From Candidatus Latescibacterota bacterium (GTDB taxonomy: Bacteria; Latescibacterota; UBA2968; GCA-2709665), in contig JASLMQ010000995.1 in NCBI GenBank assembly GCA_030746455.1, positions 1 through 7,194 on the forward strand: a stretch of 7,194 nucleotides of DNA, read 5' to 3'. The notes beneath the pieces are model-generated. The model was not told where the DNA came from. It ran no database searches and was given only the letters and a program-made list of their open reading frames with translations. Made by a program: the position numbers and the translations under genes. Below are positions 1 to 6,556 of this stretch, one piece after another; the first letter of the stretch is position 1; each line of letters starts with the position of its first letter.

Positions 1-201
1 GGCTCCCCCAGCGGCCGCTTCGTGGCAACGGGGCAGGCCGACCCGAAGCTCCTGGAGGCGATGGACCGACCCACGCTGATCCGCTACGCCCACCCAGACG
101 AGATCGCCCGGGCGGTACAGTTTTTCGTCTCTCCCCTGGCCGAATTCGTCAGCGGCCAGATCCTCCGCGTCGACGGGGGCCAGCAGCTCTCTCCGGCCTG
201 A
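1..201 (+). CDS. Short-chain dehydrogenase/reductase (SDR), C-terminal fragment
   Basis: Reading frame 1 is open from the first base to a TGA at 199-201, giving the last 66 residues of a protein whose start lies left of the window. The end of the fragment carries the classical SDR C-terminal signature: a PDEIARAV segment (the usual P-E-E-I/V-A helix), then FVSGQILRVDGG, matching the family's 'vtGq.l.VDGG' motif that closes the Rossmann fold near the substrate pocket. SDRs are cytoplasmic NAD(P)-dependent oxidoreductases; the nucleotide-binding TGxxxGxG and catalytic Ser-Tyr-Lys residues would be upstream and cannot be seen, so substrate and cofactor are unknown. FabG-like and sugar/alcohol dehydrogenase subtypes all fit. 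Its last 53 bases overlap the 3' end of the convergent mocA-like gene. Confidence 0.9.
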   Translation, partial: GSPSGRFVATGQADPKLLEAMDRPTLIRYAHPDEIARAVQFFVSPLAEFVSGQILRVDGGQQLSPA

Positions 202-799
202 GGCCCTGCCTCTCCAACTCGGAGCGGTAGTCCTCTGGCGTGTCCAGATCCCTGAGAATAGCCGGGTCTTCCAGCCGCAACTCGAGGGTATCCTCCGGGT
301 GGCCCCGCATCACCGGTTTGAGACCCTTGTCTCCGTCGAGCGACTCGATCTCCGCGCGATATTTCCGCACATCCACCAGGGCAGGGTGCCCGCGCCTCCC
401 CTGGCAGGTCGGAATGACGATCCCCTTATTCTCACGCCGATAGGCCGCAACAACCTCCCGAACCACCTCCGATCGGATCTGGGGCTGGTCCCCCAGGACC
501 AGCAGGACGCCATCCGCCGTTTCGGGCAGGGCATGCAGGCCACACAAGACACTTGTAAACATACCTTTATGGTAGTTCGCGTTGATCTGTACTGCCACGG
601 GGAGCCCCTTCAGGGTACGTTCCACCTCCAGGGACTGGTGTCCCAGGACAACGGTGATTCCATCCAGATTGGCTGCCAGCAGGAAGTCCACCACGGTCTG
701 CAGCACGGTTCTGGTGCCGAATGGGAGTAGTTGCTTGGCCACGCCCATCCTGCGGGACGTCCCTGCGGCGAGTACGATGGCGTGCACGGATTGGGCCAT
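149..799 (-). CDS. mocA: MocA-like molybdenum cofactor cytidylyltransferase (MobA-like NTP transferase)
   Basis: The product is 216 residues. Residues 10-28 hold the nucleotide-binding signature LAAGTSRRMGVAK followed by QLLPFG, residues 103-106 are GDQP (metal and nucleotide site), residues 134-139 contain RRGHPA, and residues 184-191 are DLDTPEDY, the usual end of the family's core. LAAG plus GDQP is the pattern of MocA-type enzymes, which transfer CMP from CTP to molybdopterin for xanthine-dehydrogenase-type enzymes; MobA guanylyltransferases generally show LAGG and a D-x-P variant. The protein should be cytoplasmic. The start is the ATG at 797-799, supported by GGAGGG at 804-809 and a promoter-like -10 just upstream. 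The last ~24 residues are Arg/Gly-rich, go beyond the usual core length of about 190-200, and are partly encoded opposite the SDR gene, so they may be a readthrough tail. No molybdoenzyme is visible nearby, so the exact substrate is inferred; another small-molecule nucleotidyltransferase of this superfamily is possible. Confidence 0.82.
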   Translation of the reverse strand: MAQSVHAIVLAAGTSRRMGVAKQLLPFGTRTVLQTVVDFLLAANLDGITVVLGHQSLEVERTLKGLPVAVQINANYHKGMFTSVLCGLHALPETADGVLLVLGDQPQIRSEVVREVVAAYRRENKGIVIPTCQGRRGHPALVDVRKYRAEIESLDGDKGLKPVMRGHPEDTLELRLEDPAILRDLDTPEDYRSELERQGLRPERAAGPRRRGGSGR

Positions 800-829
800 A
801 TCGCCCTCCAGTGTCTAGATCGGTGCAGT

Positions 830-858
830 AGTATAGCAAAAACGCCCTGGCGAAACCA
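830..858 (-). promoter_or_regulatory. Candidate sigma-70 promoter of the mocA-like gene
   Basis: Read on the - strand, TATACT at 835-830 is a 5/6 match to the -10 consensus, and TGGTTT at 858-853 lies 17 bp upstream as a weak -35. A start of transcription near 823 would give a leader of about 25 bases that contains the GGAGGG ribosome site. The -10 is convincing; the -35 is poor. Confidence 0.5.
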
Positions 859-1006
859 TAAAATCCGGCTCTTCGCGGAATACCCACGGATCATAAGAGG
901 TCCAGCCGGGGCAGACAGGGCCGTCCACCTGGCACCGTCTGATGCGGTCGTCGACGGCAAGATCAAGAAAATCAGAAGATTAAGCTCGTACAGGCGCGCA
1001 TTTGTC

Positions 1007-1034
1007 TTGACTTTTTGTCCTCAGATATTAGATT
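1007..1034 (+). promoter_or_regulatory. Candidate promoter of the zinc-ribbon / receiver / GH operon
   Basis: TTGACT at 1007-1012 is a 5/6 match to the -35 consensus. TAGATT at 1029-1034 is a 4/6 match to the -10 with a 16-bp spacer. It lies in the most AT-rich stretch of the intergenic region, about 60 bp before the GTG start of the first gene, with no other obvious candidate for the three + strand genes. Confidence 0.42.
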
Positions 1035-1086
1035 TTTCGGGTCCTTATCCCGATCGGTCCGCTCAATCTTCGCCCGACCCGCCTCG

Positions 1087-1090
1087 GGAG
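1087..1090 (+). promoter_or_regulatory. Ribosome binding site supporting a GTG start
   Basis: GGAG (within CGGGAG) lies 7 bases before the GTG at 1098. It supports a GTG start that places the first zinc-binding cysteine at residue 3. Confidence 0.5.
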
Positions 1091-1097
1091 CCTTCAA

Positions 1098-1343
1098 GTG
1101 CTCTGTGATCGCTGCGGAACCCGTCCGGTTGCGCGTATTCTCACCCAGGTGGTGGACGGCGAGAAGAAGACTCTGTACAGGTGTGAGGCGTGCGCCCAGA
1201 GGAACGACGGGGATACCGCCTCGGGCCTCGAGCGGCCTTGCGATCGGTGCGGCGAACGAGAGGGTCGCATCAAGTTGACGCGCATCAAGGACCAGTACAA
1301 GACCGTGGAGTTCCTCTGCGACGTCTGCGCGACCCAGCGTTGA
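1098..1343 (+). CDS. Small tandem zinc-ribbon protein, McsA-like
   Basis: The product is 81 residues and carries two similar zinc-ribbon units. The first has C3-x2-C6 and C29-x2-C32, the second C48-x2-C51 and C74-x2-C77. Each unit runs 31 residues from the first Cys to an Ala after the last, both begin CDRCG, and they align without gaps, so the gene looks like an internal duplication. The pattern CxxC, then a Thr-Gln-Val-Val-Asp-Gly-Glu-like strand, then CExCA is that of the N-terminal part of McsA-type proteins (UvrB/UvrC-motif proteins), which in Firmicutes activate the arginine kinase McsB and respond to thiol or metal stress. No UVR motif is present and no mcsB or clpC lies next to it, so only the zinc-binding part is shared and the role here is unknown. 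It is cytoplasmic and lacks any signal or membrane segment. It starts a likely operon with the receiver gene 34 bp downstream. Confidence 0.83.
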   Translation: MLCDRCGTRPVARILTQVVDGEKKTLYRCEACAQRNDGDTASGLERPCDRCGEREGRIKLTRIKDQYKTVEFLCDVCATQR

Positions 1344-1377
1344 GTGGCCGTGCAGGCGGAAGCAGCGACGTCTCCCA

Positions 1378-2139
1378 ATGTCGCCTTATCCCGCAGCACC
1401 CTCGGGGATAGCCGTGGACGACACCCGAACCGTCCTGCTCGTGGACAACGAGCCGGACGTCCTGGAAAGCGCGACCTCCTGGCTCTCGCAGCGGGGTTTC
1501 CAGGTCGAGACCGCCACGAAGTGGACAGAGGCCATCCTTCGGCTTCAGGAAACGCCGCCTGATATCGTGCTCCTGGACCTGTCGCTCCCAACCGTCCGCG
1601 GCGAGGCCATCCTGGAGTTCATCCGGGAGATCGACAGCGACTTGCCGGTGGTCGCCATTTCGGCCGGCACCGACCCAGATGAGATCGAGCGCCTCGGCGC
1701 ATTGGGTGCCAGCGGGTTCATTCGCAAGCCCTTTGGGGCCGAGGACCTGGTCGTCGTCGTCGAGCAGACCCTCGCCGAGTCGATCCCCGTTCCGGATGAG
1801 GAGGAGCAGAACGAGGAGGCATCGGGAGACGAGGCGGATCTTGCGGAGACCCGTCCCCTGGATCCTGAACCACCGGTTCCCGAGTCGGCGCCTGAGCCGC
1901 CTCGCATCACGCCAGGGGCGGGGATCGGCGCCCTGGAGCCGCTGGCCCGGGCCGAACCGTCCTATTCGCCGGCCCGAAGGAGACGGACCAAGAAGGTTCG
2001 CTCCCGACGGACCCGGCGTATCCGAAACTACATACTCGCCTGTGTCCTGTTCATCCTGATCGCCTTCACGATCTGGATTGCCCAGGAACGCCTTTCCGGT
2101 GGCTTCTTCGGCATCGGGGTGACCAAGTCTGACGTCTAG
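1378..2139 (+). CDS. Membrane-anchored response-regulator receiver protein
   Basis: Residues ~18-132 form a CheY-like receiver domain: acidic site at D23-N24-E25 (VDNEPDV), phospho-acceptor D67 in DIVLLDLSLP, switch Ser at S95 (VAISAG) and conserved K117 followed by P118 (FIRKPF). These key positions are kept, so phosphorylation by a histidine kinase is expected. No DNA-binding or enzymatic output domain follows. Instead there is an acidic, Pro-rich linker (~135-198), a basic cluster with 11 Arg and 2 Lys (200-216), one hydrophobic helix (~217-235) and an 18-residue tail. The basic stretch before the helix predicts the receiver in the cytoplasm and the tail outside the inner membrane (tail-anchored type). 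Numbering uses the ATG at 1378, which has no clear ribosome site; a GTG at 1414 preceded by GGGGA may be the real start and would give 241 residues. No partner kinase is visible in the window. It lies 33 bp before the GH106-like gene and is probably co-transcribed with it. Confidence 0.87.
   Translation: MSPYPAAPSGIAVDDTRTVLLVDNEPDVLESATSWLSQRGFQVETATKWTEAILRLQETPPDIVLLDLSLPTVRGEAILEFIREIDSDLPVVAISAGTDPDEIERLGALGASGFIRKPFGAEDLVVVVEQTLAESIPVPDEEEQNEEASGDEADLAETRPLDPEPPVPESAPEPPRITPGAGIGALEPLARAEPSYSPARRRRTKKVRSRRTRRIRNYILACVLFILIAFTIWIAQERLSGGFFGIGVTKSDV
1404..1416 (+). promoter_or_regulatory. Alternative start (GTG 1414) with ribosome site for the receiver gene
   Basis: GGGGA at 1404-1408 stands 5 bases before an in-frame GTG at 1414-1416. 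Starting there gives an N terminus of MDDTRTVLLVDNE, typical of receiver proteins, and removes a 12-residue extension of low complexity. The ATG at 1378 has its nearest purine-rich run (GGAAG) about 15 bases away, too far to help. Confidence 0.45.
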
Positions 2140-2172
2140 CCCAAATCGTCCCAACCTCACCCGAAGGACTCC

Positions 2173-5100
2173 ATGGATCCCAGTTCCTTCGTAAATCCGG
2201 CAGCCGAGCACCGGCTCGTAGCCCTCTGGTTCTGGAGCGGAACCGTCGAGGAGGGCGAGATCGTTCGACAGATACGCGAGATGCGCGACAAGGGCGTCGG
2301 GGGGTTCTGTATATCCGCCCGGCCGGGATTGCGCATCCCCTATTTCTCCCGGGCCTGGTTCGAGCGCGTGCAGCTGGCCGTGGAGACGGCGGAAGACCAG
2401 GGATTGCACGTCTGGCTCCACGGGGATCACCCACGGGTGGGCGGGATGAACAGCCAGCGAGCCACGCTAGGCGATCCCCATCTGGGGGCCCAGGCCCTGA
2501 CGTTCGTCGAAACAACCGTACAGGGAGGACAGCAGGTCGACGTGGTGCTGCCCTGGGCGACCCTGCTTCGCGCCTTGGCGGTCCCCCTCAGACGCGACCG
2601 ATGTCTGTGGGAGGACGCCGAGGAAATCAGCACCTATATCGGCATCAGCCACAGCCGCGAGATCTACCAGGAGAAGGCAACTGAGGGGACGTACCACAAT
2701 CGGGAGTTCACGGCTTCCGCTCCGCGGCAACGCCTGTTTTGGAAAGCCCCGGCGGGTCGGTGGCGCGTGCTGGTCTTCCTGCAGAAGCCGGTCAGCCTGG
2801 GTGAGGGATCGGCAATGCCCTTCGATCCCTACAACCGCGAGGCCGTCGACCACTTCATACAGACGGCCTATACCCCCTACATGGACCGACTGGGCGAGTG
2901 CTTCTCCGGAGTCGTCCGCGGCATCCTGACTGTAGGATCCCCAGGCGCGGAGCCGGGTCTTCCGTGGTCCACCGCGCTGCCGGAAGCCTTCCGCGAACGC
3001 AACGGGTACGACATCCTGGACTGCCTACCCGCGCTCATCGCGCCCTTCGGTCCGAACACGCCTCGGATCCGCTACGACTACTTCCAGACACTCAGTGAGC
3101 TCCTGCGAGACAGCTACCACGGCATATGCGCCGAGTGGTGCTCGGAGCGAAGTCTGCTCTACTCGACCGACGCTCCCGCCTTCAGAAATGCCCACCAGGA
3201 TGCCATCCACATCCCGGGAACACGCGCGGGAGGCGAGAAGGTCGGGGCCCCGGAGGCAAAGGAGTGGCAATCGCCCTCGGCGTCCTACCGCCTGAACCCG
3301 AGGTTCCCCGCGTCGCTGGCCCATCAGCAGGAGATGAGCCGGGTGGCGAACACATGCTTCGCTGAAACGGGTTGGTCGCTCACGCTCCAGGACATGAAAT
3401 GGACCGTCGACCGCCTGGGGGCCGCCGGGTGCAACCTCTTCAATGCACAGGCCTTCTTCTACACCCTCGACGGCCTGCGGAAGCACGACGGGCCCCCCTC
3501 TCAGTTCAACCAGAACCCCTACTGGCGGCATTTCCGGCTTCTGTCGGACTATGTCGGACGCGTCTCCTATGCCCTCAGCCAGGGGCGAAGCGCGGCCGAC
3601 ATAGCCCTGCTAGATCCCGTGACGAGCCTGTGGACACACCTGGCCCACCCGGGGATCGACTGGAGTTATTCGGGCTACGACGCGGACGAAGAGAAGGTGG
3701 CCACCCGGCTGGTCGAGGACTGGGCCTACCTGAAGGATGCGCTGGGCCTGATGCAGCGCGACTACGACAGCCTCGATCCCGAAGCCCTACAGAAAGCCCG
3801 GGTGGTCGGCAGTAGCCTGAAGGTGGGCTCGGCCAGCTACGAGGTGCTCATCATCCCGCCCATCACCAATCTGGAACAGGGCGCGTTCGAGCGAATCCGG
3901 GAGTTCCTCAATTCGGGGGGGAAGGTGGTCTGTCTCGGCCTGCTCCCCATAGAGCACATCCAGGAGGGGCCATCGGTGGTGGAGGCCTTCTCCCGGATGA
4001 CCGACATGGATCCGGGGCGGATGATCCGGGACTACGTCGGTCACGAGCTGGGTGTGCACGTCGTGCAGCGGGGGAGCTTCTACCTCATTCGGACGGGTGG
4101 AGCGGTGGAGAGGAACCGGGGCGCGCGTGCGCTGGAGGATCTCCTCGACCAGATTCTACCACGGCCGGTCACGGTCCAGGCCGACAAGAAGTCGAGATCG
4201 ACCATCCTCAGCCACCGTCGTGAGGAGGGGAAGGACCGCGTGTTCTTCCTCGCCAACGTGTCGCGAAGCCCGGTGGACGCGACCGTCCATCTGCGTGTGC
4301 CCACGCGCTTCAGAAGGATCGAGAGGTGGGACCTCGAGACCGGGCGAAGATCCCCGCTGCCGGGCCGGAGCGACGACGACGGCGTCGCAGTCGACCTGGC
4401 CTTTGGCCGCCTCCAGTCGCATCTCCTTGTCGTTTCCGAAGGCAAGCCCGTAGACGCGGCCGCGCCCAAGTCGCGGGAACGGATCTCGCTGGATCTGTCG
4501 GGATCGTGGAAGGTGGATCCCGAGGAGGACAACGCACTGAGGCTTGATCAGTTCAGGATGCAGCTGGACCCTCAGAGCCGGGGGCTCAAGCAGGGGTGGC
4601 ACAAGCCCGACTACAGGGACAGCCATTGGCTTCCCTCGGAGCCCAAGCCCTTCATCGAGCAGGTCAAGAAGTCATCATCGATGTCGCACATCCCCTTCAG
4701 CATCTCCTCGGACGACTCTGAGGTTCCCCTCGAGATCCAGGTCAACCTGCCGCTCGTCTGCTGGTTCCGAACGGCCTTTCTCGCCGACGTGGTCCCCTCC
4801 AAGCTCGCGCTGGTGATGGACCGGAGCGCCATCTTGGGTGACTGCCAGATCTTCCTCAACGGCTCCCGCCTGCCCAGCAACGCGTTCCGCCCCACCTTCC
4901 GGTACGACCACTCCAATGTGACCTGCGCGATTGGGCGTCGCGCGACCCGGGGCAAGAACGTCCTGGCCATCCGGGTCGAACTCGACCAGATATCCGGCGG
5001 ACTCGTCGATCCCTTCTTCCTCTTCGGCAGGTTCGGCGTACGGCGCTGGCGGCGCAATGCCTTCCGGATCACCAACCCGGTGGAGTCCGGACCCCTCACG

Positions 5101-5427
5101 CGGCTGGAAGATTTGAGGATGCCCTTCTACGCGGGCACGGTGGCCTACAACCGGGAGATCGCGTTCCCCAGCCAACCCGAGTCCGAGGAGTTCGAGCTCT
5201 GTCTCGAGGACCAGCTGGTCGACTCATCCGACATCGTCGAGGTCCTGCTCAACGGGCACTCCATGGGCGTTCGGGCCTGGGCCCCTTACCGGTGGACGGG
5301 TAGGACCGAGTGGCTCAAGCCCGGCAGGAACCGCGTGACCCTCAGGATGACCAACACATTGGCACGGCTCCTGACCGGCCGGGAGTTCAGTCCCAGGAGC
5401 CACCGTATGGTACCGGTGAAGGTCTGA
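2173..5427 (+). CDS. GH106-like glycoside hydrolase-family protein with degenerate acidic motifs
   Basis: The product is 1084 residues with no signal peptide. The N-terminal ~480 residues resemble the TIM-barrel part of GH106 / GH2-like alpha-L-rhamnosidase-type proteins: ALWFWSG (17-23), GVGGF then GLRIPY, PWSTALPEAFRERNGYD (264 onward), a CNLFNAQAFFY segment, a KHDGPPSQFNQNPYW run (437-451) and Y-x2-R-x-SYALSQGR (460-472). Next comes a GATase/trimerisation-like alpha-beta domain (YEVLIIPP ~556-563, SGGKVVCLG 581-589), then a beta-sandwich linker (~677-755). A GH2-type jelly roll (LSGSW ~775-779, DYRDSHW 813-819, FLNG 894-897) and a second galactose-binding-like domain (~980-1084, LLNG ~1025-1028) finish it. 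Family members usually cleave alpha-L-rhamnose or related sugars from polysaccharides. Here the family's YDE..PSG, DEP and S-E motifs read HGDHPR, VGS and NT, so activity is doubtful. The start is the ATG at 2173 with GAAGGA at 2163-2168. Likely cytoplasmic; substrate unknown. Confidence 0.75.
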   Translation: MDPSSFVNPAAEHRLVALWFWSGTVEEGEIVRQIREMRDKGVGGFCISARPGLRIPYFSRAWFERVQLAVETAEDQGLHVWLHGDHPRVGGMNSQRATLGDPHLGAQALTFVETTVQGGQQVDVVLPWATLLRALAVPLRRDRCLWEDAEEISTYIGISHSREIYQEKATEGTYHNREFTASAPRQRLFWKAPAGRWRVLVFLQKPVSLGEGSAMPFDPYNREAVDHFIQTAYTPYMDRLGECFSGVVRGILTVGSPGAEPGLPWSTALPEAFRERNGYDILDCLPALIAPFGPNTPRIRYDYFQTLSELLRDSYHGICAEWCSERSLLYSTDAPAFRNAHQDAIHIPGTRAGGEKVGAPEAKEWQSPSASYRLNPRFPASLAHQQEMSRVANTCFAETGWSLTLQDMKWTVDRLGAAGCNLFNAQAFFYTLDGLRKHDGPPSQFNQNPYWRHFRLLSDYVGRVSYALSQGRSAADIALLDPVTSLWTHLAHPGIDWSYSGYDADEEKVATRLVEDWAYLKDALGLMQRDYDSLDPEALQKARVVGSSLKVGSASYEVLIIPPITNLEQGAFERIREFLNSGGKVVCLGLLPIEHIQEGPSVVEAFSRMTDMDPGRMIRDYVGHELGVHVVQRGSFYLIRTGGAVERNRGARALEDLLDQILPRPVTVQADKKSRSTILSHRREEGKDRVFFLANVSRSPVDATVHLRVPTRFRRIERWDLETGRRSPLPGRSDDDGVAVDLAFGRLQSHLLVVSEGKPVDAAAPKSRERISLDLSGSWKVDPEEDNALRLDQFRMQLDPQSRGLKQGWHKPDYRDSHWLPSEPKPFIEQVKKSSSMSHIPFSISSDDSEVPLEIQVNLPLVCWFRTAFLADVVPSKLALVMDRSAILGDCQIFLNGSRLPSNAFRPTFRYDHSNVTCAIGRRATRGKNVLAIRVELDQISGGLVDPFFLFGRFGVRRWRRNAFRITNPVESGPLTRLEDLRMPFYAGTVAYNREIAFPSQPESEEFELCLEDQLVDSSDIVEVLLNGHSMGVRAWAPYRWTGRTEWLKPGRNRVTLRMTNTLARLLTGREFSPRSHRMVPVKV

Positions 5428-5450
5428 GAACCCGGGTACGTAGCACGGCT

Positions 5451-5484
5451 AAGGGGGGCTGGCGCGACTGCGCCAGCCCCCCTT
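5451..5484. terminator. Perfect 15-bp GC-rich hairpin between convergent genes
   Basis: The left arm 5451-5465 (AAGGGGGGCTGGCGC) pairs without mismatch with 5470-5484 around a GACT loop. It lies 24 bp after the stop of the GH-like gene and 27 bp before the 3' end of the convergent hypothetical gene, so it can serve both transcripts. Neither side has a clear T-tract, only a TT at the arm end, so it may act as a weak intrinsic terminator or an RNA 3'-end stabiliser rather than a classical terminator. Confidence 0.7.
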
Positions 5485-5510
5485 GGGCTTCAGTGCTCTA
5501 TTTCGCGATA

Positions 5511-6503
5511 TCAGACCAAACCCGGATCCGTCTCCCCTGACTCCGCCCCTTCCCCGGGGGCGGGTTCCCGCTCCTGGGTCGCGGAAATCTCGGGCTGTCC
5601 GCCCTCCCCGGCTTCGGCCAGTCTCATCTCTCCGAGGAACCCGTCCAGGTCGTCGAAGAACGACGCGATCTCCTTCATCGCGATGGACTCCAGGGCCCCC
5701 GCCTTCCGCTCGGAGAGACCGAAGGTCTCGGCCACATCATCGAAGAAACCGGCCAGCGTCCCACGGAGCAGGCCCTCGGTCTCCTGCAGGATCCGGCCGA
5801 CCTTGTCGAAGAAGGCGCTCACGGACTCCTCCGACAGGCTCGACAGATCGTCCGTATGGTTGAGATACTGCTCGAAGAGGCCCTTGTCCGTGGCCGATAT
5901 CTGGTCCGACTGGGAAACGAACTGGCTGAGGAAGGAGACCTCCAGGGAGATGCTGAGCTCGAAGGTACGGGCCACGCGACGGCTGGTCTCCCCGAGCCGC
6001 TCTCCAGTTTCTTCGTCCATTCGGAGCTCCAGCTCCCGAGTTCGGCTGAAGAAGAGCTCGGTCTGCGCCCGCCGCACCTCCCTGAAGCTGCTGCCCATCA
6101 CCTCTCTGTAGGCCAGCCTGTCCGACTGGTAGGCCATGGCCGTGGACTCCATTGCCCTCAGCACCGATGCCCGTCCTTCTGTTTCGCCCCGGGATCGGCC
6201 CACGACCGTCGCCTGACGTTCGATCGACAGGTTGAACTCGAACCCGAACGCCGTGCGTCGCTCGACCTGGAGCGATGTCGGACGGTAGGTACCGTCCTGA
6301 CCCACCGCCACCGAACCTTCGATCTCACCTGGGGGCTGGGGCGCCTCGGGAACAGCACCCGAGAGGCTGAGGCTATCCCCCTTCTCCGGCCATTCGTACC
6401 GAAGGGCCCCACTCTTCTGCTCGTGCAGCGCCGGTTCACCCCCCGGCTTCTCGAGGATTCCCAGCTGGGGAAGCAATTCGGCGAATCTCGCCACCTCGAC
6501 CAT
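5511..6503 (-). CDS. Hypothetical protein with FFD-motif repeats, 330 residues
   Basis: I do not recognise the family. The protein has no signal peptide or membrane helix and is strongly acidic. Seen in order: an N-terminal segment ending in GDSLSLSGA (~42-50); a beta-type stretch FGFEFNLSIERQ (86-97) echoed by TFELSISLEVSF (180-191); a long charged, helix-prone middle (~105-180) rich in Arg and Glu; three similar helices each starting with FFD (231-233, 253-255, 282-284: AFFDKV, GFFDDV, SFFDDL); and a Glu/Gly/Pro-rich tail (~296-330), probably disordered. The start ATG at 6501-6503 has AGGAG at 6512-6516, spacing 8. It lies downstream of an OmpA-type gene on the same strand but is separated from it by a terminator, and its own sigma-28-like site precedes it. 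A link to motility is possible: short DS-x-x-LS motifs are seen in several flagellar proteins. That is speculation. Coding status is firm from the ribosome site and composition. Confidence 0.78.
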   Translation of the reverse strand: MVEVARFAELLPQLGILEKPGGEPALHEQKSGALRYEWPEKGDSLSLSGAVPEAPQPPGEIEGSVAVGQDGTYRPTSLQVERRTAFGFEFNLSIERQATVVGRSRGETEGRASVLRAMESTAMAYQSDRLAYREVMGSSFREVRRAQTELFFSRTRELELRMDEETGERLGETSRRVARTFELSISLEVSFLSQFVSQSDQISATDKGLFEQYLNHTDDLSSLSEESVSAFFDKVGRILQETEGLLRGTLAGFFDDVAETFGLSERKAGALESIAMKEIASFFDDLDGFLGEMRLAEAGEGGQPEISATQEREPAPGEGAESGETDPGLV

Positions 6504-6556
6504 GCCGACAACTCCTGGTGCGCGGTGAGTGATCGTAAAAGACGGCTCTACTCATC

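Larger units (their letters stand above)
811..1097. other. Intergenic region between divergent genes
   Basis: About 290 bp separate the mocA-like gene (leftward) from the zinc-ribbon gene (rightward). It is more AT-rich than its surroundings in two places, 825-900 and 960-1050, and these are where the two promoter candidates lie. Short inverted repeats occur (CCGGCT near 866 with AGCCGG near 903; CAGAC near 913 with GTCTG near 938), but they are too short and too far apart to call a structure. I see no convincing small gene or RNA gene in it. Confidence 0.6.

Noticed and set aside
299..730. Open frame of 143 codons on the + strand opposite the mocA-like gene
   Set aside because: It is entirely antisense to a gene with strong MocA motifs and its product has no recognisable pattern.
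866..945. Short inverted repeats (CCGGCT/AGCCGG and CAGAC/GTCTG) that might form a riboswitch or operator
   Set aside because: Arms are only 5-6 bp and 20-35 bp apart; such repeats arise often by chance in GC-rich DNA.
731..1108. Open frame of 125 codons on the + strand through the divergent intergenic region
   Set aside because: It runs through both promoter candidates and overlaps the start of the zinc-ribbon gene; composition is not protein-like and there is no good ribosome site.
1745..1765. GTC-GTC-GTC triplet run in the receiver gene
   Set aside because: It encodes the Val-rich helix or strand at residues 125-128 of the receiver domain; it is too short to be a meaningful microsatellite.
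1285..2430. Long open frame (381 codons) on the - strand across the receiver gene
   Set aside because: It is antisense to the receiver gene, which has clear domain motifs; the translated protein is Arg/Gly/Pro-rich with no family pattern, as expected for a shadow frame in GC-rich DNA.
3025..3531. Open frame of 168 codons on the - strand inside the GH106-like gene
   Set aside because: It lies wholly opposite a well-supported coding region with family motifs at 3340-3580 and shows no motif of its own.
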